NCBI GenBank assembly: GCA_963786805.1
Contig: CAWBAK010000002.1
Location: 434,001-498,000, forward strand
Length of the DNA: 64,000 nucleotides
Origin: CALGFI01 sp963786805
GTDB lineage: Bacteria; Actinomycetota; UBA4738; HRBIN12
Direction of reading: 5' to 3'
Each line of letters starts with the position of its first letter. Within the stretch, counting starts at the first letter, position 1. This document shows, one piece after another, positions 1 through 11,071 of this stretch. A model generated the notes under the pieces. The model was not told where the DNA came from, ran no database searches, and saw only the letters and a program-made list of their open reading frames with translations. The translations under genes and the position numbers were made by a program.

Positions 1-54
1 ATCGTCATCGAGGACGGCCGCGTCTGGGTCACCGTCGTCTTCTACGGCGACTGA
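1..54 (+). CDS. C-terminal end of an unidentified protein (partial)
   Basis: The first 17 codons read IVIEDGRVWVTVVFYGD and end at a TGA stop at 52-54. The gene begins outside the window. The residues alternate polar and hydrophobic like a closing beta strand, but this is too short to identify a family. Bases 55-211 hold no further gene that I can support. Confidence 0.4.
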   Translation: MVIEDGRVWVTVVFYGD

Positions 55-211
55 CGAAGCTTCCTCGACCATCCCTCTGCCGCTCCCGTTCCGTCATCCG
101 TTCGTCCCCGCCTGCCCGCCATCTGAGTCGCCGTGCGGCCGGTCTCTCGGATGCGGCACCATGGGCGGAAGAGAGCCTGGGCATGAAGGTCGGGCCGCGG
201 GAGGTTGCGCA

Positions 212-508
212 TTGGGAGCGACGAGGACCGCGAAGGCCGTAGCGGATCGTGACGCGGCCCTTCGGGCGTTCTGGGCCGAGGGGTGCTCGTCGCCCCGATC
301 GTGGAGCAACGGCCCCGGCGACACGTACGGCCGCCACGCACACGCGTTCCACAAGGTCCTGTTCTGCCTGGCCGGCTCGATCACCTTCCATCTGAGCGGG
401 GCCGACGTGACGCTGCTGGCCGGTGACCGGCTCGACCTCGCCCCCGGGACCGACCACGGCGCGACGGTCGGCGCCGAGGGCTGCGCCTGCGTGGAGGCAT
501 CGCGATGA
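212..508 (+). CDS. Small single-domain cupin protein
   Basis: This is a protein of about 98 residues with a single cupin-like beta barrel. The C-terminal half shows the pattern HAHAFHKVLFCLAGSITF, then a glycine-rich turn and GDRLDLAPGTDHGA, matching the two cupin motifs; the histidines at HAHAFH and the DH near the end could bind a metal. I chose the TTG at 212 because a strong GGGAGG ribosome site lies 7 bases upstream; an ATG at 161 in the same frame would add 17 residues without a clear ribosome site. Its substrate cannot be inferred. It stands alone, followed by the kinase promoter region. Confidence 0.6.
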   Translation: MGATRTAKAVADRDAALRAFWAEGCSSPRSWSNGPGDTYGRHAHAFHKVLFCLAGSITFHLSGADVTLLAGDRLDLAPGTDHGATVGAEGCACVEASR

Positions 509-540
509 AGGTCACGGTCCATGTTCCGCTATGCCGCTTT

Positions 541-558
541 CGTGAACGATCGCTCACG
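541..558. promoter_or_regulatory. 18-bp near-perfect palindrome, candidate operator
   Basis: CGTGAACGA is followed directly by TCGCTCACG, matching its reverse complement at 8 of 9 positions. It lies 33 bp upstream of the candidate promoter of the tandem-kinase gene. The size and symmetry fit a dimeric repressor or activator site such as those of TetR-family proteins; the cognate regulator is not visible in the window. Confidence 0.4.
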
Positions 559-591
559 TCATCGACACTGCGTGCGCGCCGTGTCCCCTCC

Positions 592-621
592 TTGACCTAC
601 TTTCCTCGGTCCGCCTAGAGT
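592..621 (+). promoter_or_regulatory. Candidate sigma-70-type promoter of the tandem-kinase gene
   Basis: TTGACC at 592-597 and TAGAGT at 616-621 are separated by 18 bp. Transcription would start near 628, leaving a leader of about 60 bases before the ATG at 687. No competing start is seen between. Confidence 0.45.
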
Positions 622-686
622 TGCCGCTCCGGACATCGAGCGGGCGCGCCCGTCGCGCCGATCCTGCCAAGACCCGGAGGAGAGCC

Positions 687-3377
<2,691 letters not shown>

Positions 3378-3456
3378 GTGATGGACGAGGAGGTGATACC
3401 AGGCTCTCCTTTTGCCACGAATCCAGTCGCTCCGTTTCGATCGAAGGGGTAGAACA

Positions 3457-3972
3457 GTGAAGCGAGTGATCGCGTTCCTAGCGGTGGTCACCTTGTTCGT
3501 CGGCGGTGTCGCCATTGGCGTAAGCGCTCAGTCAGACCGAACGCGTACGCCAGCAAAGGACAACGCCAGGGAGAAACTCGTACCGTTCAGCCCCGCCAAG
3601 GTGCGGCAGCTGGAGAGGATGCTCGAACGAACCCGGGCGCTTCGGGTGAGAGGGAGATGTCCATCAGGGCCTCTCTCAATCGAAAAGATCAATTGCAACC
3701 TGACGGAGCTGAAGCGCTTCGCCAGGGCGACGCAGAGCCAATTGGTTGACCTTGAAAAGTTCGTACTCTTGTTCTTCGAGTGCACCAGCTACAGGCTCGT
3801 GACCCGGTACGGAGACCCCGCTGGCTCGTTCGGGTACGTCTTCGATCCGGGGACCGGAGTGACGTTCAAGACGAGTTCTCTCGATTTCACCTTCGACCAG
3901 GATACCGAGCCATTCGACAACTTCTTCGTGGTCAAACCATCTAATAGGTGCATCGAGTTCCACCAACGGTAG
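3457..3972 (+). CDS. Small secreted protein of unknown function
   Basis: I do not recognise this 171-residue protein. The N terminus (MKRVIAFLAVVTLFVGG, then AIGVSAQ) is a typical Sec signal peptide with cleavage probable after SAQ. The mature part has a charged helical stretch containing QLERMLERTRAL, a second one ending QSQLVDLEKFV, and a beta-rich C-terminal half. Four cysteines (CPSG, NCNL, ECTS, RCIE) could form two disulfides. I chose the GTG at 3457 because GAAGGGG precedes it and the signal peptide then begins at residue 1. Its base composition is lower in GC than its neighbours, which may indicate relaxed selection or later acquisition. It converges with the frameshifted dehydrogenase gene that ends at 3978. 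Confidence 0.7.
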   Translation: MKRVIAFLAVVTLFVGGVAIGVSAQSDRTRTPAKDNAREKLVPFSPAKVRQLERMLERTRALRVRGRCPSGPLSIEKINCNLTELKRFARATQSQLVDLEKFVLLFFECTSYRLVTRYGDPAGSFGYVFDPGTGVTFKTSSLDFTFDQDTEPFDNFFVVKPSNRCIEFHQR

Positions 3973-3977
3973 GAAGG

Positions 3978-4839
3978 CTACTCGTACTCGTAGAAGCCGC
4001 CGACCGCTCTTGCGGCCGAGCCGACCTGCGGTGACCATCCGCCGCAGGAGCGGCGGCGGCGCGAATCGCGCGTCCCGGTACTCCTCGTACAGCACCTCTG
4101 CGATGTGCAGGCACGTGTCGAGCCCGATCAGGTCCGCGAGCCGCAGCGGGCCCATGGGGTGGTTCAGCCCCAGTTGGATCGCCGTATCGAGATCCTCGCG
4201 CGTCGCGAACCCGTCCTGGAGCATCCGCATCGCATCGTTCAGGTACGGGATCAGCAGCGTGTTCACGATGAACCCCGCTCGGTCGCCCGAGAGCACGGCG
4301 GTCTTGCCCAGCACCGCGGCGTAGTCGCGCGCGAACTCGACCGTGTCGTCCGACGTCGTGATCGACTTCACGATCTCGATGAGGTCCATCAGCGGGACCG
4401 GATTGAAGAAGTGCATGCCGATGACCCGGTCGGGGCGTTTCGTGGCCGCGCCGAGATCGGCGATCGGGATCGACGAGGTGTTCGATGCGAGGACGACCTC
4501 GGGACGCGTGATCTCGTCGAGCTGCCGGAAGACCGCGCGTTTGATCTCGGGGTCCTCCGTCGCGGCCTCGATCACCAGGTCGACGTCGGCGAGGTCCCGC
4601 ACGTCGGTCGTCCCCGAGATCCGCCCGAGGATCTCCTCGCGCTCACCCTCATCGAGCTTGCCCCGCTCCACGGCGCGGAGCGTCGACGTCTCGATCCGCC
4701 GACGGCCGGCGTCGACGAGCTCATCGGATGACTCGAGGTAGACGACGCGCTGGCCCGCGCGGGCTGCGACCTCCACGATCCCCGAGCCCATGAGCCCGCA
4801 GCCCACGACCCCGACCGTCCGCACGTCCTTCTCTTGCAT
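3978..4839 (-). CDS. 3-hydroxybutyryl-CoA / 3-hydroxyacyl-CoA dehydrogenase, frameshifted near its C terminus
   Basis: The protein oxidises 3-hydroxyacyl-CoA to 3-ketoacyl-CoA with NAD(P)+, in beta-oxidation or butyryl-CoA metabolism. It has the Rossmann motif GVVGCGLMGSGI at the N terminus, ASNTSSIPI, the catalytic GMHFFNPVPLM, and the C-terminal NHPMGPLRLADLIGLD. The reading frame breaks near 4003: after GRKSG one extra base is present, and the next frame supplies the expected family ending GFYEYE and a stop at 3978-3980. With one base removed the protein is 286 residues, normal for the family. Without the correction the frame would run antisense through the secreted-protein gene. The ATG at 4839 has GGGAG just upstream. 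Divergent from the membrane gene at 4908. Confidence 0.88.
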
Positions 4840-4907
4840 CGCTCCCGCCCGAACCGTTGTCAGGGCGCAAGCGTACAATCACGGGGTTCCCCCGAAGGAG
4901 AGCTCGC

Positions 4908-5576
4908 GTGCGACAGGGTGGTTCGGTGCAGGGTCGGGGCCAGCTCCCCCAGACGAACCGGTTCCACGGCCTGCCGGTGGCGGGCTTCGCCGTCGCGGGC
5001 CTGGTCCTGGCTCACGCCCTCTCCTACGCGATCGCCGTCCCCGATCCGTACCATCGCGACCTCCTGCTGCATCGGACCGGCCACGACTACCTCCCCGCGT
5101 TCGGACAGGTCGCGTTGATGCTCTTCGTCGCCGGGGTCGCCGCCGTCGTGTTCCGGGCGTCCGGGCGCCATGCGGGTGCGACCACGTCCCACCGCTTCGC
5201 TCCCCTCGCCACGAGACTCGCCCTCGTTCAGGTCGGGGCGTTCATGGTCCAGGAGGTGACCGAGCGGCTCCTCGCGGGGTCCGGGCTCCACGACCTGGGC
5301 CACGGCCACGTCTTCATCGTCGGTGTGGCCGCGCAGATCGCCGTTGCGTTCGCCGGCGCGGCACTGCTTCGCTGGCTCGCGCGCGCCTCGGACCGGCTCG
5401 CCGAGATCGCTCGGCTCCACGTTCTCCATCCCGCGTCCCGTTCCGGCGTTCGCGCTGCCGGCCTTCTCGGACCGTGCGTCCGGACGCGTCGAGGTCCGGT
5501 CGCCCGGCCAGCGGGCTCCCCCCTCCGCCTGACGTCTCCCCCAACTAGGTTCGCGTTGCCCGCGAGGCTTCGCTGA
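4908..5576 (+). CDS. Four-helix membrane protein, first gene of the CopC/CopD operon
   Basis: This is a polytopic membrane protein of about 222 residues with four hydrophobic segments, roughly residues 20-40, 63-83, 105-125 and 140-160. Histidines cluster in the loops (YHRDLLLHRTGHD and LHDLGHGHVF), which would suit metal or haem handling, but I do not recognise a named family. GTG at 4908 follows AAGGAG with ideal spacing. It precedes a run of co-directional genes that includes a CopC-CopD fusion, so a role in copper or redox homeostasis is an inference from context. The last 60 residues are Arg/Pro-rich and poorly protein-like. The +1 frame over the same stretch ends at 5532 with RSPGQRAPPSA, so a frameshift near 5400 is possible. 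Confidence 0.65.
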   Translation: MRQGGSVQGRGQLPQTNRFHGLPVAGFAVAGLVLAHALSYAIAVPDPYHRDLLLHRTGHDYLPAFGQVALMLFVAGVAAVVFRASGRHAGATTSHRFAPLATRLALVQVGAFMVQEVTERLLAGSGLHDLGHGHVFIVGVAAQIAVAFAGAALLRWLARASDRLAEIARLHVLHPASRSGVRAAGLLGPCVRTRRGPVARPAGSPLRLTSPPTRFALPARLR

Positions 5577-5601
5577 CAGACGTCTACCCACAGGAGGAAG
5601 T

Positions 5602-6294
5602 GTGATGTTCAGACGTACCGGATGGATCGTCGTGGCCGCGACACTCTCGGGTCTGCTGGTCCTGCCGGCTTCGGCAGCGCTCGCGCACGAGGGGCGGAGC
5701 CAGGGCGACCTCGAGATGGTGGTGGGATTCGGCACCGAGCCCGCGTACGCGGGGCAGCCCAACAGCGTTCAGCTGGTCCTCGTGCATGACGGCGAACCGG
5801 TCGTCGACCTCGGCGACACGCTCGACGTCGAGGTCTCGTTCGGCGACCAGTCCCAGCAGTTCACGCTCGAGCCGAACTTCGCGGTCGGCGCGTTCGGTGA
5901 GCCGGGCGACTACCGGGCGTGGTTCATCCCGACGCGCGCCGGGCAGTACACCTTCCACTTCACCGGCACGATCGACGGCGAGGACGTCGACCAGACGTTC
6001 ACCTCGGGGCCGAGGACCTTCGGTGACGTCGAGGACACGGACCAGATCCAGTTCCCCGTCCAGGACCCGACGAACGGCGAGCTCGCCGAGCGGATCGATC
6101 AGGAGGTCCCCCGTCTGACCTCGGCAACCGATGAGGCCCGGGCCGCTGCGACCGGCGCGGTCGAGGACGCGAGAACGGCGGCGGACGACGCCTCGTCGGC
6201 GCAGACGTTCGCGATCATCGCGCTGGCGGTGGGTGCACTCGGCGTGGCGCTCGCGGCCGGCGCGCTGCTGTTCGCGCGGAAGCGAGGAGCTTGA
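5602..6294 (+). CDS. Exported YtkA-like protein with C-terminal membrane anchor
   Basis: This 230-residue protein has a signal peptide (residues 1-28) that would leave an N-terminal histidine (HEGRSQGDLEM). An immunoglobulin-like beta domain follows to about residue 150, then an Ala-rich helical stalk. A transmembrane anchor near 200-222 precedes a positive tail (ARKRGA). A free N-terminal His is a common copper ligand in CopC and related proteins. The ribosome site AGGAGGAA lies 8 bases upstream of the ATG. Its stop overlaps the TTG start of the next gene. I infer a periplasm-side copper or redox partner of the CopC-CopD protein; the sequence alone does not prove it. Confidence 0.65.
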   Translation: MMFRRTGWIVVAATLSGLLVLPASAALAHEGRSQGDLEMVVGFGTEPAYAGQPNSVQLVLVHDGEPVVDLGDTLDVEVSFGDQSQQFTLEPNFAVGAFGEPGDYRAWFIPTRAGQYTFHFTGTIDGEDVDQTFTSGPRTFGDVEDTDQIQFPVQDPTNGELAERIDQEVPRLTSATDEARAAATGAVEDARTAADDASSAQTFAIIALAVGALGVALAAGALLFARKRGA

Positions 6295-6842
6295 CGTTCC
6301 TCGCGCACGCGGGGGGCGCCGACGAGTTCCTCTCGACGACGCTCGTGGCCGGGGCCGTCGTCCTGGGCTGGATCGGGCTGAGCCGTGTTCGACGTCGCGG
6401 GTTCCCGAGGTTGCCCCGCTGGGGGGCCTGGCTGCTCGTGGTCCTCGCGCCGGCGGTACTCGCCGCATCGCTCGTGCTTCCCCAGCGGATCTGGCCGCCG
6501 CCGCTGAGCGGACCCCGGCCCGCCTCGACGGCCTCGATCGCCTTCGTCGAGCCCCGGCCGGGGACGATCGCGTCGGGCGACACGCTCATGGTTCAGCTGG
6601 ATCTCGAAGGAGGCCGCGTCGTCGAGCAGACGACGACGAACGTGACGCCGGACACGGGCCACATCCACGTGTTCGTCGACGGCGCGATCGTCTCGATGAC
6701 CTACGGGGAGCGGCAGCGGCTCGAGCTGGGCGACCTCGATCCCGGACCTCATCGGCTGCTCGCGGAGTTCGTGGCGGCGGACCATGCGCCATTCGACCCG
6801 CGGGTAACGGCTACGGTGACCTTCGTGACGGAGGCGCCGTGA
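6291..6842 (+). CDS. Membrane-anchored protein with a DUF4399-like His-motif domain
   Basis: This 183-residue protein has two N-terminal hydrophobic helices (about 14-28 and 42-64). An extracytoplasmic domain follows with GHIHVFVDG and, 40 residues later, HAPFDPRVTATV. These motifs resemble the DUF4399 family, and the same domain recurs in the lipoprotein at 8815-9240. The TTG start lies inside the stop of the previous gene, a TTGA overlap, so translation is likely coupled. The conserved histidines (HIH, HR, DHAPF) suggest metal binding, which is inference. The 3' end overlaps the GTG of the CopC-CopD gene by 4 bases. Confidence 0.65.
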   Translation: MTFLAHAGGADEFLSTTLVAGAVVLGWIGLSRVRRRGFPRLPRWGAWLLVVLAPAVLAASLVLPQRIWPPPLSGPRPASTASIAFVEPRPGTIASGDTLMVQLDLEGGRVVEQTTTNVTPDTGHIHVFVDGAIVSMTYGERQRLELGDLDPGPHRLLAEFVAADHAPFDPRVTATVTFVTEAP

Positions 6843-8794
6843 GACGGTTCGCGCCGCTGCTGCTGATCGTCGTGGCGCTCGCCGGCATATGGCTCGGCCT
6901 GACGCCACGGCCGGCGGCGGCCCACGCCGCGCTCGTGGAGTCCGAACCCGCGAACGGCGCCGTCCTCGACGAGGCGCCCCACGAGATCCGGCTCTCGTTC
7001 ACCGAGCCTCCCGACCTGTCGCTCACGATCGTCGAGGTCGTCGACAGCGGCGGCACCGTCGTCCCCACGGGGCCGGTCGAGAGCGTGCCCGGTTCGAACC
7101 GCGAAGTTCAGGTCCCCGTCGAGAGCCTCCCCGACGGCGTGTACACGGTGGCGTGGAGGACCATCTCGACGGCAGACGGGCACATCACGTCGGGTGCGTT
7201 CACGTTCGGCGTGGGCGTCGCGCTCGAGGACGTCGTGCCTATCGCGCCTGGATCGTCCAACGAGACGCCGCCGCCGACCGCGCTCGCGGTCGCCGCTCGC
7301 TGGGGGTTGTACGCGGGGCTCGCGATCTTGTTCGGCGCGGCGATGGCCGGTCTGCTCGCCCTGGGAACCGACGTGGTCGCGCGGCCGTGGCTCCTCGGAC
7401 TGGCCTGGCTCGTGGCGTTCGTCGGCGTGGTCGTGATGACGCTCGAGGAGCGCGCCGCGGTCGGCGTGCCGCTGGGGACGCTGCTGAGCTCGGATGCGGG
7501 CGGCAAGTTCGTGCGCCTGGCGATCGCCGTCGGCGTCGCCGGGATCGCCGTCCTCGCCGTCGTCCTGCGCGCGTCGACCGTGACGCTGATCGCCCTCGCC
7601 GCCACCACGGGGGCCGCGATGGTCGCGAGGGCGTTGGGCGGGCACGCCGGCGGATCGGCGTTCGACGTCGTCACGCAGTCGTTGCACTTGGCCGGCATCG
7701 GCACCTGGATCGGCGGGCTCGTCTGGCTCGTCGCCGGCGTCCGCCGCGGCCTCGATCCCCAGGCGGTCCGGCGGTTCTCGAACCTCGCCGCCGGTGGGCT
7801 GATCGTCGTCGCGACATCCGGGGTCCTCCGCGCGTCGAGCGAGCTCGGCGGACCGGGCTGGTTCCTGGACCCGTTCCGCAACGGCTACCGCACCGCGCTC
7901 GTCGCCAAGCTCGCCCTGGTGGTGCCACTCGTCGCGCTCGGAGCCGTGAACCGGTTCCGCAACGTCCCGAGGTTCTCTTCGCTCGGCCCGAGGTCGCTGC
8001 TGCGGACGGTCGGGGCCGAGCTCGCCCTTGCCGCCTGCGTGTTCGCGGTCACCGGGATCCTCACCGGCCTCCCGCCGAAGGGGTCGGAGGAGCCCGGGCA
8101 TGCGAAGGCGCAGGGACCCCTCGTCGCGACGGGCTCCGATTTCGCCACCACGACGAAGGTCCGACTCGAGATCGACCCGGGCGCGATCGGCCCGAACGAG
8201 TTCGTGGCGGAGGTGACCGACTTCGACAGCGGCGCCCCGGTCGAGGCCCGTCGCGTGAGCCTGGAGTTCCACAACCCGCTTCGGCCGGAGGTCGGCTCGA
8301 CGCTCGAGCTCGAACCCTCGGACGCCGGAACGTGGCGTGCCGATGGCACCTCGCTGGCGCTGCAGGGGACATGGCACGTGAACGTGCTCGTCGAGGGACC
8401 CTCGGGCTCGGTGGAGGTACCGCTCCTGGTCACCCCGCGAACGCCGGGCCAGCGCATCGACGTCTCGCGAGCGCCCGGACAGCCCGACCTGTACACGATC
8501 CACCTGCCGGACGGCCTTCAGATCCAGTCCTACATCGACCCGGGCCTGCCGGGGCGCATCAACCAGGTGCACGTGACGGCCTTCGACGTGGACGGCAACG
8601 AGCTGCCGCTCGAGCGGACCGTGGTGGAGATCGCGCCGCCGGAGCGCCGGCCCTTCCAACCCGAGCTGCTCCCGCTGGGGCCAGGCCACGTGGTCGCGAA
8701 CGTCGAGATGACGCCCGGAACGTGGTCGTTCCACATCACCGCCGAAACCAAGGATGGGGATGTCCTGTCCGCCTCCTTCGAGCAGAATCTGTGA
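6839..8794 (+). CDS. CopC-CopD fusion copper-resistance/transport protein with C-terminal YtkA-like domains
   Basis: The 651-residue protein joins three parts. A signal peptide ends at PAAA and exposes an N-terminal His (HAALVESEPANG), followed by a CopC domain to about residue 125; the DGH motif near its end matches the second half of the CopC Cu(II) site. Eight or more membrane helices between about 150 and 410 form the CopD domain, including GGHAGG and WIGGLVWLVAG. About 230 residues of beta-rich YtkA-like sequence follow outside the membrane. CopC binds Cu(II) and CopD is thought to move it inward. The GTG start overlaps the preceding stop by 4 bases. The fusion is common in actinobacteria; the long C-terminal extension is less so. 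Confidence 0.9.
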   Translation: MRRFAPLLLIVVALAGIWLGLTPRPAAAHAALVESEPANGAVLDEAPHEIRLSFTEPPDLSLTIVEVVDSGGTVVPTGPVESVPGSNREVQVPVESLPDGVYTVAWRTISTADGHITSGAFTFGVGVALEDVVPIAPGSSNETPPPTALAVAARWGLYAGLAILFGAAMAGLLALGTDVVARPWLLGLAWLVAFVGVVVMTLEERAAVGVPLGTLLSSDAGGKFVRLAIAVGVAGIAVLAVVLRASTVTLIALAATTGAAMVARALGGHAGGSAFDVVTQSLHLAGIGTWIGGLVWLVAGVRRGLDPQAVRRFSNLAAGGLIVVATSGVLRASSELGGPGWFLDPFRNGYRTALVAKLALVVPLVALGAVNRFRNVPRFSSLGPRSLLRTVGAELALAACVFAVTGILTGLPPKGSEEPGHAKAQGPLVATGSDFATTTKVRLEIDPGAIGPNEFVAEVTDFDSGAPVEARRVSLEFHNPLRPEVGSTLELEPSDAGTWRADGTSLALQGTWHVNVLVEGPSGSVEVPLLVTPRTPGQRIDVSRAPGQPDLYTIHLPDGLQIQSYIDPGLPGRINQVHVTAFDVDGNELPLERTVVEIAPPERRPFQPELLPLGPGHVVANVEMTPGTWSFHITAETKDGDVLSASFEQNL

Positions 8795-8814
8795 CCGGAC
8801 GAGAAAGGGAACGC

Positions 8815-9240
8815 ATGCGGATTCGGTGCCTCGCGCTCCTCGCGGTCGCGGCCGTGAGCCTCGTCGCCTGTGGAGGCGGTGACGGCTCGGGGTCCCCGAG
8901 CCCGGGCCTCTCGCCGATCGCGAGGCCCACCAGCTCCGCCGAGCTCGCCGTCGTCTCTCCGGAGAACGGGGAGGTCGTGCGCGGCTCGACGGTGGAGCTC
9001 CGCGTCGACCTGCAGGGAGCGAGGCTCGTCCCGCAGACGACCACCGACATCGCACCGGACGAGGGCCACCTGCACGTGCTGCTCGACGACGAGCTGATCT
9101 CGATGACCGAAGGGACGGAACAGGAGATCCCCGACGTCGCCGCAGGCATGCACCGGCTCACGGTGGAGTTCGTGGCGAGCGACCATGCACCGTTCGACCC
9201 GCGCGTCGTAGCGGTCGTGGCATTCGAGGTCCGGCCGTGA
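8815..9240 (+). CDS. Lipoprotein paralogous to the DUF4399-like domain at 6291
   Basis: This is a 141-residue lipoprotein. The signal peptide ends in the lipobox LVAC, so the mature protein would be anchored through Cys19. A short Gly/Ser/Pro linker leads to a domain with GHLHVLLDDE and HAPFDPRVVAVV. Over roughly 70 residues it aligns without gaps of note to the C-terminal half of the 6291 protein: QTTT, GH(I/L)HV, ISMT, EFVA, DHAPFDPRV. The pair therefore arose by duplication inside the operon. A signal-type start at 8815 is preferred over the in-frame GTG at 8791. The stop overlaps the GTG of the next gene. Confidence 0.75.
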   Translation: MRIRCLALLAVAAVSLVACGGGDGSGSPSPGLSPIARPTSSAELAVVSPENGEVVRGSTVELRVDLQGARLVPQTTTDIAPDEGHLHVLLDDELISMTEGTEQEIPDVAAGMHRLTVEFVASDHAPFDPRVVAVVAFEVRP

Positions 9241-9830
9241 GCGCGCCTTCGCTTGGGGGTGCGGCCGCGAGCGCGGGCGTCGAACACCGGGCTCGCGACG
9301 CCTTGGTCGCGAGCGCCGTCGTCCTGTCGGGACTGGTCGTGCTCCTGGCCCGGCCGTTCGTCGGGGTGCTTCCCGGCGGGCGCGTCGTCCTCTTCGCGTG
9401 CGCCTACGTGACGATCGGCCTCGCGGCCGTCGCCGTCCCGGCCACCACGGAGCGGCCGCGACTCGCACCGTCGATCGTCCTTGGACTCGGCCTCGTGTCG
9501 ATCGCGATCGCCGCGATCGTCGCCGGATCGCCCGTCCCCGCCCCATGGACGAGCGCCGCGCTGCCGCTCTCGCTCCTCGCCGCGGTCGCCGAGGAGGCGC
9601 TCTTCCGGCGGGTGCTCTACGGCCGCTTGATCCGTTTCGGTGCCGTCGCCGCCATCACGATCACCGCAGCGGTGTTCGCGCTGGTCCACCTGCCGGCGTA
9701 CGGAACGGCGGCGATCCCCGTGGACTTCGGCGCCGGCCTGCTGTTCGGATGGCAGCGATGGGCCTCGGGCACCTGGACGGCGCCCGCCATCACGCACGGC
9801 GCCGCCAACCTCCTGGCGGTGCTCCGATGA
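9237..9830 (+). CDS. CPBP-family intramembrane metalloprotease
   Basis: A 197-residue membrane protein with about six hydrophobic segments and the CPBP (CaaX protease and bacteriocin-processing, Abi) signature. EEALFRR (E119, E120, R124) is followed by FALVH (H151) and HGAAN (H187, N191). These are the four catalytic/metal-binding motifs in the right order, so it should be active. CPBP enzymes cut substrates inside the membrane or serve as immunity proteins; the substrate here is unknown. GTG at 9237 and the stop at 9830 both overlap neighbours by 4 bases, placing it in one transcript with the lipoproteins on either side. Confidence 0.85.
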   Translation: MSAPSLGGAAASAGVEHRARDALVASAVVLSGLVVLLARPFVGVLPGGRVVLFACAYVTIGLAAVAVPATTERPRLAPSIVLGLGLVSIAIAAIVAGSPVPAPWTSAALPLSLLAAVAEEALFRRVLYGRLIRFGAVAAITITAAVFALVHLPAYGTAAIPVDFGAGLLFGWQRWASGTWTAPAITHGAANLLAVLR

Positions 9831-11071
9831 GGCGAACGCTCGCGCTCGTCCTCGCGACCGCCTTCGTCGCGGCCGGAGCCTGCACGTCCCACGAGGAACC
9901 GCTCCGCATCGGCGCCGTCTACCCGTTGTCCGGAACGCAAGGTCCGGGCGGCGTCGACGAGTTCCGCGGCGTCCGGGTCGCGGCCGAGCTCGTGAACTCG
10001 GACGGTGGGATCGACGGTCGGCCCGTCGAGCTCGTCCCCGTCGACGTCCCGGCAGGCGACGCCGCGCCCGCAGCGATCGAGCGCCTGGACGAGGAGGGCG
10101 TCCGGTTCGTGCTCGGGAGCTACGGCAGCACGATCTCGGCGCCGGCCGCCGATGCCGCGGCCACGCGCGGTCTCCTGTTCTGGGAGACGGGTGCCGTGGG
10201 CGAGATGTCCGGCGAAGGTGCGGGCCGGCTCGTGTTCCGCGTCGCGCCGAGCGGTGCCGTCCTCGGCCGCAACGCGATCGCCTTCGTCGCGGACGAGTAC
10301 GGGCCGGCGATGGGGATCGACACCTCGGACCTTCGATACGCGGTCACCCTCGTCGACGACGCGTACGGCCGCGCCGTCGCGCAAGGGGCGCTCGACGAGC
10401 TCGCCGCCCGCGATTACACGCTCGCGTCCCAGATCGCGTACGACCCGCGTGACGTCGACATGCCGGCGCTCGTGCGCGAGCTCGGGGCCTCCGAACCCGA
10501 CGTGCTGTTCGTCTCCGCCTACCTCGACGACGCGGTCGCGATGCGCCGCGAGATGGTCGCGCAGGGTTTGGACGTGCTCGTCGGGATCGGGACGTCGTCG
10601 AGCTATTGCATGCCGGAGTTCGGCAACGCGCTCGGCGCGGAGGCCGTCGGGCTGTTCGCGTCGGACAAGCCGGACTCGGACTCGGTGAACGCGGAGGGCC
10701 TGCGCGCCGAGGGCCGCGCCCTCCTCGAACGCGCGGAGGCCGCGTACGCCGACCGCTTCGGGGGCTCGATGAGCGCCGCAGCCCTCGCCGGGTTCTCGGG
10801 CGCGTGGGCGCTCCTGCATCACGTGCTTCCGGCCGCGACCACGCTCACGCCCGAAGCCGTGGCGAACGCTGCGAACGCGATCGACCTCCCCGACGGCTCG
10901 CTCCCGAACGGCAGCGGCCTGCGGTTCGGCGAGCCCGGCAGCAGCGCGGCCGGCGCCAACCTCCTCGCCGCGAGCGTCGTCTGGCAATGGCAGGCGCCGG
11001 GGGAGAACGCGGTGGTGTGGCCGGCCCGCTACGCGACGAGTCCGATCCGGATGCTCGACCCGTTGCCGTGA
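9827..11071 (+). CDS. LivJ-type substrate-binding lipoprotein
   Basis: This 414-residue protein belongs to the periplasmic-binding family used by branched-chain amino acid and amide ABC transporters and by receptor domains (type 1 fold). The signal peptide ends in a lipobox-like GAC at about residue 20. The mature start LRIGAVYPLSGTQGPGG is the usual first strand and ligand loop, and repeated Rossmann-like halves follow. ATG at 9827 overlaps the previous stop (ATGA). No permease or ATPase gene is nearby, so it may work as a sensor or with transporter subunits encoded elsewhere. Ligand specificity cannot be read from the sequence. Confidence 0.85.
   Translation: MRRTLALVLATAFVAAGACTSHEEPLRIGAVYPLSGTQGPGGVDEFRGVRVAAELVNSDGGIDGRPVELVPVDVPAGDAAPAAIERLDEEGVRFVLGSYGSTISAPAADAAATRGLLFWETGAVGEMSGEGAGRLVFRVAPSGAVLGRNAIAFVADEYGPAMGIDTSDLRYAVTLVDDAYGRAVAQGALDELAARDYTLASQIAYDPRDVDMPALVRELGASEPDVLFVSAYLDDAVAMRREMVAQGLDVLVGIGTSSSYCMPEFGNALGAEAVGLFASDKPDSDSVNAEGLRAEGRALLERAEAAYADRFGGSMSAAALAGFSGAWALLHHVLPAATTLTPEAVANAANAIDLPDGSLPNGSGLRFGEPGSSAAGANLLAASVVWQWQAPGENAVVWPARYATSPIRMLDPLP

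Noticed and set aside
505..618. Short open frame after the cupin gene
   Set aside because: It begins inside the cupin stop region and overlaps the palindrome and promoter. Codon use looks random and no ribosome site is seen.
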